Shown: positions 33,009 to 42,009 of the stretch, in pieces
How the letters are laid out: every line of letters begins with the position of its first letter
Numbering within the stretch: position 1 is the first letter of the stretch
NCBI GenBank assembly: GCA_021795235.1
Contig: JAJYPP010000007.1
Span: forward strand, 1 to 64,000
Reading direction: 5' to 3'
Origin: a bacterium
Lineage (GTDB): Bacteria > Chloroflexota > Dormibacteria > Aeolococcales > Bog-877
Length of the DNA: 64,000 bases
Notes under the pieces: model-generated
Database searches by the model: none
What the model was told of the DNA's origin: nothing
Seen by the model: only the letters and a program-made list of their open reading frames with translations
Made by a program: the position numbers and the translations under genes

Positions 33009-34106
33009 GACCCTGATGCGTGGACCCGAGGGCATGACCGGAGCCGCCACGGCCTCGAAGTTGACCTGGCTGATCTGACCGGCCAGTTGGGCGGCGACCT
33101 CCTCGAATATCTTCGCCTGCTGCGACTCGGGCGCGGCGAGCACCAGGGGTTGCCCCGCACCGCCACCAAGGCGCACCGCCGGGTCCAAGGGAATGGTCCC
33201 GAGGAAGGGGATCCCCCGGGAGTCGGCGAGCTGGCGCCCGCCGCCCCGGCTGAAGACGTCGGTCACCTCCCCACAGTGCGGGCAGGCGAACCCGCTCATG
33301 TTCTCGATGACTCCCAGGATCGGGACCCGGAGCTGCTGGAACATCGCGATGCCCCTGCCCACGTCGGCCAACGCGACGTCCTGAGGAGTGGTCACAATGA
33401 CCGCGCCGGTCAGCGGAATCGACTGGGCCAAGGTGAGCTGCACGTCGCCGGTCCCAGGTGGGAGATCACACACGAGGTAGTCCAACTCTCCCCAGTTGAC
33501 CTCGAACAGAAACTGGCGGAGGGCGCCTGCCAGCATCGGTCCCCGCCAGATCACGGGCTTGTCGGGGTCGATGATCGTACCGATCGAGACCACTTCCAGC
33601 CCGTTCTTTTGCAGTGGGACCAGCTTCCCGTCCTGAGCCGAGGGCCGCTCGTCCAAGCCCAGCATGATCGGTACGTTGGGACCGTAGATATCCGCATCCA
33701 AGAGGCCGACTCGAGCCCCCGTCCGAAGCAGGGAGAAGGCCAGATTGACCGCGATCGTGGTCTTGCCCACGCCGCCCTTGCCGGCGGAGACCGCCACGAT
33801 GTTCCGCACCCCAGGGATCTCCTGACGCCCGGTCACCCCCTTGGTCCGGGAGACGTCAGCATCCCACTCTAGCTCGACTCTCTCCACGCCCTCGACACGG
33901 CCTACAACCGCCGCCCGGATCTCACCCTCGATGCGTTCCTTGAGGGGGCAGGCGGGGGTCGTAAGCACCACCCGGAGCCGAACCGTGGGGCCGTCCAAGC
34001 GCAGGTTCTTGAGCATCCCCAACTGCATCATGGGGCGGTGCAACTCGGGGTCCTGAACTTGGGCCAGGGCGTCCTCGACAGCGGCCAGCCGCTTTACATC
34101 ATCCAT
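33003..34106 (-). CDS. mrp: Mrp/ApbC-type iron-sulfur cluster carrier ATPase
   Basis: A 367-residue protein. Residues 1-90 form a MIP18 (DUF59) domain (VEDALAQVQDPELHRPMM). The P-loop ATPase follows with the deviant Walker A VSAGKGGVGKTTIAVN near residue 110, VGLLDADIYGPNVPIM and YLVCDLPPGTGDVQLT. The cluster-binding CxxC (FACPHCGE) is near residue 277. This full set defines Mrp/NBP35 carriers that deliver [4Fe-4S] clusters to client proteins; the Hyf-like iron-sulfur subunits here would be possible clients (inference). The gene is divergent from a Fur-family gene, with 89 bases between. Confidence 0.95.
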   Translation of the reverse strand: MDDVKRLAAVEDALAQVQDPELHRPMMQLGMLKNLRLDGPTVRLRVVLTTPACPLKERIEGEIRAAVVGRVEGVERVELEWDADVSRTKGVTGRQEIPGVRNIVAVSAGKGGVGKTTIAVNLAFSLLRTGARVGLLDADIYGPNVPIMLGLDERPSAQDGKLVPLQKNGLEVVSIGTIIDPDKPVIWRGPMLAGALRQFLFEVNWGELDYLVCDLPPGTGDVQLTLAQSIPLTGAVIVTTPQDVALADVGRGIAMFQQLRVPILGVIENMSGFACPHCGEVTDVFSRGGGRQLADSRGIPFLGTIPLDPAVRLGGGAGQPLVLAAPESQQAKIFEEVAAQLAGQISQVNFEAVAAPVMPSGPRIRVG

Positions 34107-34132
34107 CAGGCATCCACTCCTTCTCGATCATA

Positions 34133-34155
34133 GCGGAGTGCAACGATGACTCCGC
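34133..34155. promoter_or_regulatory. Inverted repeat between mrp and a Fur-family gene
   Basis: GCGGAGT (34133-34139), nine-base loop, ACTCCGC (34149-34155): perfect seven-base arms in the 89-base divergent region. It may be an operator shared by both genes or a hairpin in the mrp leader. Confidence 0.4.
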
Positions 34156-34195
34156 GCACCTGGGTGTTGCAATAGTCTCCAACAGCTATCATCTT

Positions 34196-34636
34196 GTGGA
34201 GATGGACCCGCTGGAGGCACTTCGCGAGAGGGGAAAGCGACTCACCCCCCAGCGTCGGCTGGTCTTCACGGCTCTTCTTGAGAGTCCCGGGCACGCCACC
34301 GCCGACGAGCTCTGTGCGAGCATCTCCCACAAGGTTCCCGGATTCCAGCGCACCACCGTGTACCGCACCCTCGACCTGCTGGTTGAGATGGGACTGGCCC
34401 GCCGGGTCCAGCTGGGGCACACCAACGCCTACGAGGCGATCCAGGCCGGCAAGGAGTCTCACCAACACCTGCTCTGCGACCTCTGCGGCGCCACCTACGA
34501 CGTCAGCGTCCCCGAGGTTCCCGACTGGGTGGCGCGGATGTCCTCGCGCATCCACTTCCATGTCGAGCGGGTGGAACTGGTTGGGCACGGGGCCTGCGAG
34601 TCCTGCCGCCACGGCCCAGCGTCGGAGCCGCGCTAA
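34196..34636 (+). CDS. Fur-family metalloregulator
   Basis: A 146-residue protein from GTG 34196 or ATG 34202 (GTGGAGATG; no separate ribosome site, so possibly leaderless). The winged helix spans residues 12-80 (KRLTPQRRLVFTALLES, FQRTTVYRTLDLLVE). Metal ligands are HQHLLCDLCGATYD, then HFHVERVELVGHGACESC, giving both the structural CxxC sites and the His-rich regulatory site of Fur/Zur. It differs clearly from the PerR-like protein at 23375-23854. Iron or zinc control is plausible, and its divergent neighbour mrp (Fe-S assembly) is a natural target. Confidence 0.9.
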   Translation: MEMDPLEALRERGKRLTPQRRLVFTALLESPGHATADELCASISHKVPGFQRTTVYRTLDLLVEMGLARRVQLGHTNAYEAIQAGKESHQHLLCDLCGATYDVSVPEVPDWVARMSSRIHFHVERVELVGHGACESCRHGPASEPR

Positions 34637-34762
34637 CTGCCGGCTCTCCGGGGAGCGTCGAAGGGCTTGGTCTGTTCAGGCCAGGTCACTGTGGTGGGTG
34701 GGTTTGGGCACCGGCCCGCCCGGTGGAGAATGCGAGCTCCCTGGTAGCGGGCAGAGGGGCGG

Positions 34763-35104
34763 TCAGCTCTGGAGAAGGGCTGCGAAATCGGTCTCGCCGA
34801 TCGCCCGCGCAAGATCCCGTCCCCCCAGCTCGATCTCCATTGCGGTGTCGTAGACGAAGGCGTAGACGTCCTTGAAGCTCTGCGGCGAGAAGCCCCTCAA
34901 GAGGAGGCCTTCCCCGAGCTCCGGGTTGATCCTCAGCTGCTGGTCCAACTCGCGGGCCGCCAGCAGGAGCGACTCCAAGATCCGCACCTCGACGGTGAAT
35001 TCCGAGATGAGGACGGGATCACCGGCCTGCTCGACCAGGTGAGCCAGGCGCGAGCGCAGGTCGGCGATCTCCTCCAGGTACTCCGACTGCTCGCTCGCTG
35101 CCAT
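34763..35104 (-). CDS. Conserved-looking helical protein of unknown function
   Basis: A 113-residue, mostly alpha-helical, acidic protein (YLEEIADLRSRLAHLVEQAG, then TVEVRILESLLLAARELDQQ) ending in ETDFAALLQS. It starts at ATG 35104, 46 bases upstream of the pyrophosphatase stop and in the same direction as that gene, so it may be the last gene of that transcript. No cysteines, no membrane segment and no motif I recognise. Codon use and the clean frame suggest it is real. Confidence 0.6.
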   Translation of the reverse strand: MAASEQSEYLEEIADLRSRLAHLVEQAGDPVLISEFTVEVRILESLLLAARELDQQLRINPELGEGLLLRGFSPQSFKDVYAFVYDTAMEIELGGRDLARAIGETDFAALLQS

Positions 35105-35150
35105 CAGGTCTCCCCGTGGGCCTCGGGTGCCGCGCCCGGCCCCGACCAGC

Positions 35151-37193
35151 TCAGTGGATCAGGTAGTGGGTGGCGATGATCGGCGCGATCAGGATCGCGA
35201 TGATGTTGACCACCTTGATCATGGGGTTGATCGCAGGCCCGGCGGTGTCCTTGTAGGGGTCGCCCACGGTGTCGCCGGTGACCGCAGCCGCGTGCGTGTC
35301 GGTCCCCTTGCCGCCGTAGTTGCCCTCTTCGACGTACTTCTTGGCGTTGTCCCAGGCACCGCCGCCCGAGGTCATCTGCAGGGCCACGAACAGGCCCACC
35401 ACGATCGTGCCGATGAGCATCCCCCCCAGCACCACCGGTCCCAGGATGAAGCCCACCAGCAGAGGGGCTGCGACCGGGATCAGGCCGGGTATGATCATCT
35501 CCCGCTGGGCGGCTCTGGTCACGATCGCCACGCAGCGACCATAGAGGGGCCTGTCAGTTCCGTCCATGATGCCGGGGATCTCGCGGAACTGGCGGCGGAC
35601 CTCATCCACCACCCCTCCCGCCGCCCGGCCCACCGCCTGCATGGACAGGGATGCGAAGAGCATCGGCAGAATCCCGCCGAAGAGCAGTCCCACGATGACG
35701 CTGGGGTTGCTCAGGCTGAAGTTGTAGTGGTGATTGCCCAGGGTCAGGGTGTAGCCCGCGAATAGCACCAGGGCCGCCAGGGCGGCTGAACCGATGGCGT
35801 ACCCCTTGGTCACCGCCTTGGTGGTGTTGCCCACGGCATCCAGGGGGTCGGTGACGTTGCGGACCGACTCGGGCAGGTCCGCCATCTCGGCGATCCCCCC
35901 GGCGTTGTCGGTGATGGGGCCGTAGGCGTCGATGGCCACCACGATGCCCACCATGCTGAGGAGTGCCATGGCGGCGATGGCGATCCCGTACAGCCCCGCC
36001 AGGGCGTAGGCGCCCAGGATGCCCACTCCGATCACGAAGACCGGCGGCGCCGCCGCCTCCAGGCCCACCGCCAGCCCGGCGATGATGTTGGTGGCGTGCC
36101 CCGTCTGCGAGGCTCGAGCGATCCCCCGCACGGGGCTGAACTGGGCCCCGGTGAAGTACTCGGTGATCGCCACGATCAGGATGGTGATGACGATCCCGAT
36201 CACGCCGGAGAAGAACAGGTTGATGACCGGATGGCCGAGGACTGCGGCGGAGAGAGCTCCGGTGGAGCTCAAGACCGCGGTCAGGATTCCGAATCCGATG
36301 ATCGCCACTACCGCGGCCGTCACCAGCCCGCGGTAGAGGGCACCCATGATCCAGCCGCCCTTGCCCATCCGGACGAACAGGGTTCCGATGATGGAGGCCA
36401 CGATGCTGATCGCCCCCAGCATCAGGGGATATACGGTGAGCCCGAAGTTGTGGAACTCGAGTCCGCCCAGCAGCATGGCCGCGATCGCGGTGACCGCGTA
36501 GGTTTCGAAGAGGTCAGCGGCCATGCCTGCGCAGTCGCCGACGTTGTCGCCGACGTTGTCGGCGATAACCGCTGGGTTGCGCGGGTCATCCTCAGGGATT
36601 CCCGCTTCGATCTTGCCCACCAGGTCGGCTCCCACGTCGGCCGCCTTGGTGTAGATCCCGCCGCCGAGGCGGGCGAAGACCGAGATCAGAGATGCCCCGA
36701 AGGCCAGACCCACGATCGCTTGCGGCTTGTCCATGATCCAGAAGGCGATGGTGACTCCGAGCAGGCCGAAGCCGACCACGAAGAAGCCGGTGACCGCCCC
36801 GCCATTGAAGGCGACTCGGAGGGCGGGGCCGATCCCGCTGCGGGCCGCCTCGGCAGTGCGGTAGTTGCTGCGCACCGAAACGTTCATGCCGACGTACCCG
36901 GCGCTGGCCGACAGGGCGGCGCCGAACAGGAAGAGCAGAGCGGTCTGCCAGCCCAGAGCGGAGCTGATCAACCCCCCCAGGGCCAGCAAGATTGCCAGCA
37001 CCACCCCAATCACCGCGATGATCGAGTACTGGCGGTTCAGGTACGCCGAGGCGCCTTCTCTGATCGCCTGCCCGATCTCCTGCATCCGATCGTTCCCGGG
37101 GGAACGCCTCATCACCCAGCGTGTCAGCATCCCGCCATAGAGAAGGGCCAGCAGGCCGGCCACCAGTATCGGGATCAGGACGGTTCGGTTCAT
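35151..37193 (-). CDS. hppA: Membrane proton-translocating pyrophosphatase, K+-independent type
   Basis: A 680-residue enzyme with about 16 helices that couples PPi hydrolysis to proton pumping. ATG 37193 has GGAGGTC upstream. Catalytic motifs: [55 protein letters not shown] and [14 protein letters not shown]. At the selectivity position it reads [15 protein letters not shown]: Lys here (near residue 457) is the mark of K+-independent H+-PPases, whereas K+-dependent ones have Ala. Single gene; it may support energy conservation under low ATP. Pyrophosphatases in general are fluoride-sensitive targets, which is of interest given the fluoride-type leaders nearby. Confidence 0.95.
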   Translation of the reverse strand: MNRTVLIPILVAGLLALLYGGMLTRWVMRRSPGNDRMQEIGQAIREGASAYLNRQYSIIAVIGVVLAILLALGGLISSALGWQTALLFLFGAALSASAGYVGMNVSVRSNYRTAEAARSGIGPALRVAFNGGAVTGFFVVGFGLLGVTIAFWIMDKPQAIVGLAFGASLISVFARLGGGIYTKAADVGADLVGKIEAGIPEDDPRNPAVIADNVGDNVGDCAGMAADLFETYAVTAIAAMLLGGLEFHNFGLTVYPLMLGAISIVASIIGTLFVRMGKGGWIMGALYRGLVTAAVVAIIGFGILTAVLSSTGALSAAVLGHPVINLFFSGVIGIVITILIVAITEYFTGAQFSPVRGIARASQTGHATNIIAGLAVGLEAAAPPVFVIGVGILGAYALAGLYGIAIAAMALLSMVGIVVAIDAYGPITDNAGGIAEMADLPESVRNVTDPLDAVGNTTKAVTKGYAIGSAALAALVLFAGYTLTLGNHHYNFSLSNPSVIVGLLFGGILPMLFASLSMQAVGRAAGGVVDEVRRQFREIPGIMDGTDRPLYGRCVAIVTRAAQREMIIPGLIPVAAPLLVGFILGPVVLGGMLIGTIVVGLFVALQMTSGGGAWDNAKKYVEEGNYGGKGTDTHAAAVTGDTVGDPYKDTAGPAINPMIKVVNIIAILIAPIIATHYLIH

Positions 37194-37374
37194 GAGCGCG
37201 ATGACCTCCCAGCCGCGCGGCCAGACTGCATAGGAATTGATGGAGCGGGCGCCGGCCCGACGGCTGCCAGCGGCGACAGGCCAAGCTGCCGGATTATATC
37301 CCGGTGGACCCCGCTGCTGCCAATTTCTCGGATCGAGGGTGGAGCAGCTGCGGTGCCAGAAGGGATGCCTCAAC

Positions 37375-38157
37375 GTGACCCAAGCGAGTTGGATCGTCGC
37401 GATCGGAGACGAGGTCCTGTCCGGACACACCCTGGACACCAACTCCAACTGGTTGGCCGAGCGGCTGCGGGAGACGCCCTTCCCGGTCGCCAGGATCATC
37501 GTGGTTCCGGACCGTGACGCCGAGATCGAAGAGGTCGTGAGCGCGGCCATGGATCGGAGCGGCGTGGCGCGGATCTTCTGTTGCGGGGGGCTGGGCCCCA
37601 CCCCTGACGACCGCACCGTGCCGGCTCTGGCGCGGGCGTTGGGAGTCGCTCTGGTCGAGGACCCCGCCACCATGGACCGGATTCGGGTACGGGTGCGGCG
37701 CCTGCATGAGAAGGGGCGGGTTCCCAGTCCCGATCCCAACCCCGGCAATCGCAAGATGGCGCTGATCCCGGCGGGAGCGATGGTCCTTCGCAATCCCGTC
37801 GGCATGGCGCCGCCGCTGGCTATCCCGCTGCCCAGTGCCGCCGACCAGCGCTGGCTCCTGGTGCTCCCGGGAGTGCCCCGGGAGCTGCGCGTGATCGTCG
37901 ACCAGGAGATGATCCCGTCCTTCTGTGATGGAGGCCGGGCCGTCACCTACCTGGAGGCCCAGTTCCAGGGCGTGCCAGAATCGCAGTTCTTCGCCCTGCT
38001 CAGCCACCTCGCCGAAGCCCATCCGGCGGTTCGCTTCGGCTCATACCCGCAAGCTCAGCCTGGCACGGTCATCATCCGGGCCGGCTCGTCGGAGCCGACC
38101 GCGCTGGACCGCGCCATGGCGGAGTTGCTGGAGCGAGCCCCGAAACCCTCCCTCTAG
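37375..38157 (+). CDS. CinA-like MoaB/Mog-domain protein
   Basis: A 260-residue protein from GTG 37375 with AAGGG upstream. The MoCF domain is clear: [21 protein letters not shown] at the start, [19 protein letters not shown] near residue 70 and [19 protein letters not shown] near residue 170, as in the N-terminal domain of CinA and related nucleotide-processing proteins. The C-terminal deamidase domain (PncC) of full CinA is absent. A role in ADP-ribose or FAD-type pyrophosphate hydrolysis is known for relatives; not shown here. The stop overlaps the stop of the convergent zinc-ribbon gene. Confidence 0.85.
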   Translation: MTQASWIVAIGDEVLSGHTLDTNSNWLAERLRETPFPVARIIVVPDRDAEIEEVVSAAMDRSGVARIFCCGGLGPTPDDRTVPALARALGVALVEDPATMDRIRVRVRRLHEKGRVPSPDPNPGNRKMALIPAGAMVLRNPVGMAPPLAIPLPSAADQRWLLVLPGVPRELRVIVDQEMIPSFCDGGRAVTYLEAQFQGVPESQFFALLSHLAEAHPAVRFGSYPQAQPGTVIIRAGSSEPTALDRAMAELLERAPKPSL

Positions 38158-38480
38158 CGAGCCACCCGGTGGCTCTCAAAGCAGGCGCTGCAGTAGACGG
38201 GCCGGTCGTACTTGGGCTCGAACGGAACCTGCGTGAGGGTGCCGCAATCCGCGCAGACCACCTCATGCATCTGGCGCGGCGGCCGTGGCCCAGAGGATCC
38301 GTAACCTCCGCCCGAGCCCTGGCGGGAAGCCTTCGCCAGCTGTCGGCACGGCTGGCAGCGAGTGGGCTGGTTGACCAAGCCCTTGGACTGATAAAACTGT
38401 TGTTCCCCGGCCGTAAAGATGAATTCCGACCCGCACTCCCGGCAGGTCAGGGTGACGTCGACGAGGCTCAATCCGAGCAT
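38154..38480 (-). CDS. Zinc-ribbon protein with two CxxC pairs
   Basis: A 108-residue protein from ATG 38480. First ribbon: TLTCRECGSEFIFTAGEQQFY with CQPC further on, the 'probable zinc-ribbon' (zf-trcl) pattern. Second: VVCADCGTLTQVPF with YCSACF, the CxxC-CxxC ribbon with RPVYCSACFESHR common at protein ends. A Gly/Arg-rich linker joins them. Such proteins are widespread in Chloroflexota and Actinomycetota, and their function is unknown; nucleic-acid binding is a guess. The last codon shares CTAG with the convergent cinA-like stop. Confidence 0.8.
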   Translation of the reverse strand: MLGLSLVDVTLTCRECGSEFIFTAGEQQFYQSKGLVNQPTRCQPCRQLAKASRQGSGGGYGSSGPRPPRQMHEVVCADCGTLTQVPFEPKYDRPVYCSACFESHRVAR

Positions 38481-38608
38481 CCTCCAACACGCAACTAGCC
38501 AGGACCACTCGGTCGTGCCTTGTATCGCCGCCCGGAACTGTCTGGCGGCCGGTACTATAGCAGGCCCAAAGTAAGGTTGGGCCGTTTGGCTCAAGAAAGG
38601 CCGCCAGC

Positions 38609-39448
38609 TCAGAAGGTGAAGAGGTCGATTCCACCCGCCACCGGCAGTTGGACGCCGGTCACGTAGGCGGCCTCGGTGCTGGCCAGATAGCAAACCGCGG
38701 CCGCCACGTCTTCCGGTTGGCCGGGGGCTCTCATCGCCGTCCGCAGCACCATTCGGTCCACCATTTCCGGAGGGGTGGTGCGGAAGGACTCGGTGGCGAT
38801 TATGCCCGCCACCACCGCGTTGCTGGTGATGCCGTGGCGCGCGCCTTCCAGGGCGAGCGATCTCATGAGTCCCAGGATTCCCGCTGATGTGGTGCTGGAG
38901 CTCGCCTGGCCGAAGCCGCCCGCCACCCCGGTGATGGAGGACATGAAGATCAATCGACCGAAGCTTTGGGCACGCATGTGCGGCCAGACCGCCTGGCTGC
39001 AGTTGTACGCTCCCGTCAGGTTCACCCGCAGGTCCCGCTCCCAGAGGTCAGGCGACTGGTCCATGATCTGGGCCACGTGATCGTGTGCGCCTGCGTTGTT
39101 GACCAGAATGTCCAGGTGGCCGAAGTTCTCCACGATCCGGTCCACGGCCTCGCGGACCACTTGGAAGTCGGTGACGTCGAGCTGCACCGCTTCGGCACGT
39201 CTGCCCATCTCGCGGATCTGTTTGGCGGTGCGCTCCGTGAAGACCACCCGGTCGGTCACCATGACTCTGGCCATCACGCTGTCACTGGCCGCCGCCACCT
39301 CCTCCAGATTGGGGTCGGACTCCACGAGCAGGTCGGCCACGACCACATCGCAACCGGCTCGCGCCAGCGCCAGGGCGTCAGCCCGCCCCAGCCCCCGCGA
39401 GGCGCCAGTTACCAGGGCCACTCGGCCGGTCAGATCGAACATGGACAT
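38609..39448 (-). CDS. SDR-fold protein lacking the catalytic Tyr and Lys
   Basis: A 279-residue short-chain dehydrogenase/reductase fold protein from ATG 39448 (ATG 39442 also possible). Cofactor motif TGASRGLG near residue 14, LDVTDF, ILVNNAGAHDH and the catalytic Ser region MSSITGVAGGFGQ are all present. But where the family has YxxxK, this protein reads SSSTTSAGILGLM: Ser stands in place of Tyr and again in place of Lys. The C-terminal VTGVQLPVAGGIDL is normal. By known SDR chemistry it should be inactive as a dehydrogenase, so a binding or regulatory role, or a diverged chemistry, is likely. Confidence 0.85.
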   Translation of the reverse strand: MSMFDLTGRVALVTGASRGLGRADALALARAGCDVVVADLLVESDPNLEEVAAASDSVMARVMVTDRVVFTERTAKQIREMGRRAEAVQLDVTDFQVVREAVDRIVENFGHLDILVNNAGAHDHVAQIMDQSPDLWERDLRVNLTGAYNCSQAVWPHMRAQSFGRLIFMSSITGVAGGFGQASSSTTSAGILGLMRSLALEGARHGITSNAVVAGIIATESFRTTPPEMVDRMVLRTAMRAPGQPEDVAAAVCYLASTEAAYVTGVQLPVAGGIDLFTF

Positions 39449-39557
39449 CCTGGCAACCGAGTGTACCTGCCTTGACACCGTGGCCAGGCCACCCTTACGG
39501 TCCCCCTCAGCACATGTTTAGGCAGCAGGACCAGACCGGGATTCGCGGAGAGCCCGC

Positions 39558-40316
39558 TTGAGGCGGTGGCAGGCGTGGGTTCAGCCCCGGTTGGGCAGCT
39601 CACGGCTAGCCGGCCTAGCCGCGGTCACGGTGGTAGCGGGCACTCTGCTGGCGGGCTGCGGCCAGAACGGCGAGGCCTCAAAGTCCGGACCCCAGATCCT
39701 CAAGGATTCGGCCAGAGCGCTGATGTCCGCCCACTCCTATCGTCTCCAGGGGGTGGTCCCCGTCTCCGGCGGCTCGGGACGGTTCTCTTTCGATGTGGCA
39801 GGGGCCCACCTCGGAGCCGGCACGTTCACCTTGGGGTCGCTCACCTTCCAATTGGATGTCGTCAAGGGCACGGACTACGTCAAGAGCAAGACCCTGTGGG
39901 CGCATGCGGATGGGGGCGCCCTCCAGGGCGTGCTGGCGAACAAGTGGGTGTCGATCCCGGCAGCCAACTCCTTTGCTCAGGCCTTGACCTCAGGGCTGGC
40001 AGTTCTGACCTCGGCCAAGCAGGAGGCGGCAGCGATTCTCAAGGGGGAAGCCAAGGCCACCCGTGGTCCCACGAGCACCTTCGATGGCCAGGGCGTGGTC
40101 CAAGTGACTGAGGGCGCTGGAACTGCGACGAGCAAGGTCCTGGTCGCCACCAGCGGGACCCCCTACCCGCTGCGAGTAGTTGGCCAGGGCAAGGACTACC
40201 TCAACCTCTCCAACTTCAACCAGAGTTTCGCGGTCAGTGCTCCTCGTGGGTCCGTGAGCCTGCTCCAGGTGATCGCGGGACTGAATGCGGGGTTCGGTTC
40301 CGGCACGCGGAATTAG
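39558..40316 (+). CDS. Lipoprotein, LppX/LprG-like
   Basis: A 252-residue protein from TTG 39558 (GGAG seven bases upstream). The signal peptide ends in a lipobox, VVAGTLLAGCGQ, with Cys near residue 34. The mature part is beta-rich with short repeats of the kind seen in LolA/LppX-like folds (YRLQGVVPVSGGSGRFSFDV, PYPLRVVGQGKDYLNLSNF). In mycobacteria such proteins carry lipids to the cell surface. That assignment is by pattern only and is tentative. It stands alone between an SDR gene and the convergent MaoC pair. Confidence 0.7.
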   Translation: MRRWQAWVQPRLGSSRLAGLAAVTVVAGTLLAGCGQNGEASKSGPQILKDSARALMSAHSYRLQGVVPVSGGSGRFSFDVAGAHLGAGTFTLGSLTFQLDVVKGTDYVKSKTLWAHADGGALQGVLANKWVSIPAANSFAQALTSGLAVLTSAKQEAAAILKGEAKATRGPTSTFDGQGVVQVTEGAGTATSKVLVATSGTPYPLRVVGQGKDYLNLSNFNQSFAVSAPRGSVSLLQVIAGLNAGFGSGTRN

Positions 40317-40326
40317 GAGCTTCCGA

Positions 40327-40749
40327 TTAGCCCAGGCGGCGGAGTTCTAGGGCGGCCTTGCTCAGCACCCTCTCACCGGACTCCGCCGCCGCGTCTAGTT
40401 CCACCACCATCGCACCGGGTCCGGACTCGGCCACCCGAGGCTGTCCCGAGACGAGCTGACCGGAGGGCACCGGCGCGGCGAAGCGACAGGTCACGCGCTG
40501 GGTCCAGGCCCACCTGCCCGCCCACAGTTCGATCTCGGCGCAGGCGGCGCCGAGGGTCAGCAGGCCGTGAGCTATCGTCGATGGGAGTCCCGCTGCCCTA
40601 GCGAAGGTCTGGTCCAGGTGGATCGGGTTGTGGTCGCCAGAGGCATCGGCGTAGGCGTTGATCCGCTCCTGGGTCAGGCGCTGGTGTAGGGGCGGCACCT
40701 CGACCCCCTCCCGCAGGGGGAACTCGTCCACGCCCGCTTGGTCGCTCAC
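40327..40749 (-). CDS. MaoC-like (R)-hydratase, HadB-like half
   Basis: A 140-residue hot-dog-fold protein from GTG 40749. The hydratase motif is YADASGDHNPIHLDQTFARAAG, with the catalytic Asp and His of MaoC/R-specific enoyl hydratases, followed by STIAHGLLTLGAA. It overlaps the upstream MaoC-like gene by four bases. In mycobacteria HadB, with the same motif, pairs with HadA or HadC, which lacks it, to dehydrate 3-hydroxyacyl-ACP in fatty acid elongation. The same partnership is likely here. Confidence 0.85.
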   Translation of the reverse strand: MSDQAGVDEFPLREGVEVPPLHQRLTQERINAYADASGDHNPIHLDQTFARAAGLPSTIAHGLLTLGAACAEIELWAGRWAWTQRVTCRFAAPVPSGQLVSGQPRVAESGPGAMVVELDAAAESGERVLSKAALELRRLG

Positions 40750-41159
40750 TGGGCCCCTCGGACCAGGAACAGGCTCCGGGAATGCGCCACCTCAGTTCCA
40801 TCGGCTGTGCTCCCGTCGCAGACCAGCTCCACGAAGACCATCCCACGGCGCTCCTCGGCGCGGGAGATCCGCCCCTTGGGGCTTAGCCGCTCATCGAAAT
40901 CGAGCGGCCTCTCGAACCAGAACTCCTGCTCGCCGTGCAGCAGCCGGGGGAGATCGAGACCGACTTCAGGGTCCGAAAACAGAAGTGGAACGATTGGCCA
41001 CAGCAGGTAGACCGACGCGAAGCAGGCGAGCGGGCGGGGAGGGTCCGGCACGCCGACCGTTCCCGTCACCGCAGCCAGGTAGGCACGATGGCGGTTCCGG
41101 TCCAACTCTTGCCAATCGGCCGCGTATGTCCTGCCGAGGCAGGCGGGGTTGAATCCCAT
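40746..41159 (-). CDS. MaoC-like partner subunit, HadA/HadC-like
   Basis: A 137-residue protein chosen from ATG 41159 (a longer frame reaches 41231). It has the N-terminal MaoC (FAS1-like) pattern: CLGRTYAADWQELDRNRHRAYLAAVTG, then a hydrophobic stretch and EQEFWFERPLDFDERLSPKGRI, but no Asp/His hydratase motif. This is the pattern of the non-catalytic partner in HadAB/HadBC heterodimers. Its stop overlaps the HadB-like start (GTGA). Together they would form a 3-hydroxyacyl dehydratase of lipid metabolism. Confidence 0.8.
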   Translation of the reverse strand: MGFNPACLGRTYAADWQELDRNRHRAYLAAVTGTVGVPDPPRPLACFASVYLLWPIVPLLFSDPEVGLDLPRLLHGEQEFWFERPLDFDERLSPKGRISRAEERRGMVFVELVCDGSTADGTEVAHSRSLFLVRGAQ

Positions 41160-42009
41160 GGAAGGGTCAAATATAAGCGCCTCCAGCCACGCTTCGCCGC
41201 TGATCCAGGTGGCGACGTGGGCTCGCAGCACCCCGGACTAAGCAGGTGGCCAATAGTCTTGTCAGCTTGGCTGGGGGGTAACGCTCACTGCGAGGTGGCC
41301 GTGCCCTGCCCAAGTGTGGTGCCCCACGGATAACCACCGCACACATCTGTTCTGTTTCGGCTGTGCTGACTGCATGTGCCCAGTGCCGCCATCGTCACCA
41401 ACTCGCTGCGGTGATGGCGGCCTCCGTCTTACTGCTTCGCATTCCCCGGGCGCTGCCTGGGGCTCAGAAGCTGCCAGGCTCGTCCTGGCCCAGATCCCAG
41501 GGCTTCAAGTAGCCCTGGCCGAGTCAAGTGCTGCTCCGCCAGAACGTCTCCGCAGACGTCGCGACGGGAGGGTACAGGCCAGTGCCAGATGGCGCCGGGC
41601 TGCTCGGCAAAGTGCCGGGTCTGCACCGCCGACCACTCCGGATGAGCTCCCAACGGCACTCGCCCGAGGGGACCACGCCGGCGCATCGGTGGTGCGTGCC
41701 GGACCTGACCAGCGTCTTGCCCAAGGACAAGACTTATGGCCAGGTGCTTAGCTGGGTTCAGGTGGCGCCGTGGGCTCAGTCACGCTCGGGTCCTGGCCTT
41801 GTGGCTCGCGACCTTTCGCTCTCCCGGTTCCGGGATCGCTGCGCCTCCGAGCTGTACGGGCGGGAAGACGGACCATGGCCGCCCCCTCGGCCGGGCGAAC
41901 TCTGCCATGGGCGTCGGACCCTACCGTCCCGCTGCCGCGAGCTCCCTGCGGGTCGACGTGGGGATGGCTGGGCGCTCGGCTTTGACACCCCCACCCGGCC
42001 TCTGCTAGG
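41160..42009. other. Long non-coding stretch with a strong hairpin
   Basis: About 850 bases without a supportable gene. Open frames on both strands are short and of poor composition. A strong hairpin lies at 41385-41421: GCCGCCATC, a three-base bulge, CACC, ten-base loop, then GGTGATGGCGGC. I looked for a c-di-AMP leader before the wall gene at 42010 and did not find its conserved core. Confidence 0.4.

Noticed and set aside
41314-41751. A possible 145-residue gene and several antisense alternatives
   Set aside because: Composition is poor, the start has no ribosome site, and no frame shows family motifs; treated as non-coding.
41800-42009. A ydaO-type leader before the LysM/CHAP gene
   Set aside because: Actinobacterial wall hydrolases often have one, and GC-rich hairpins are present, but the conserved CCGAACCCGACAGC core is absent.
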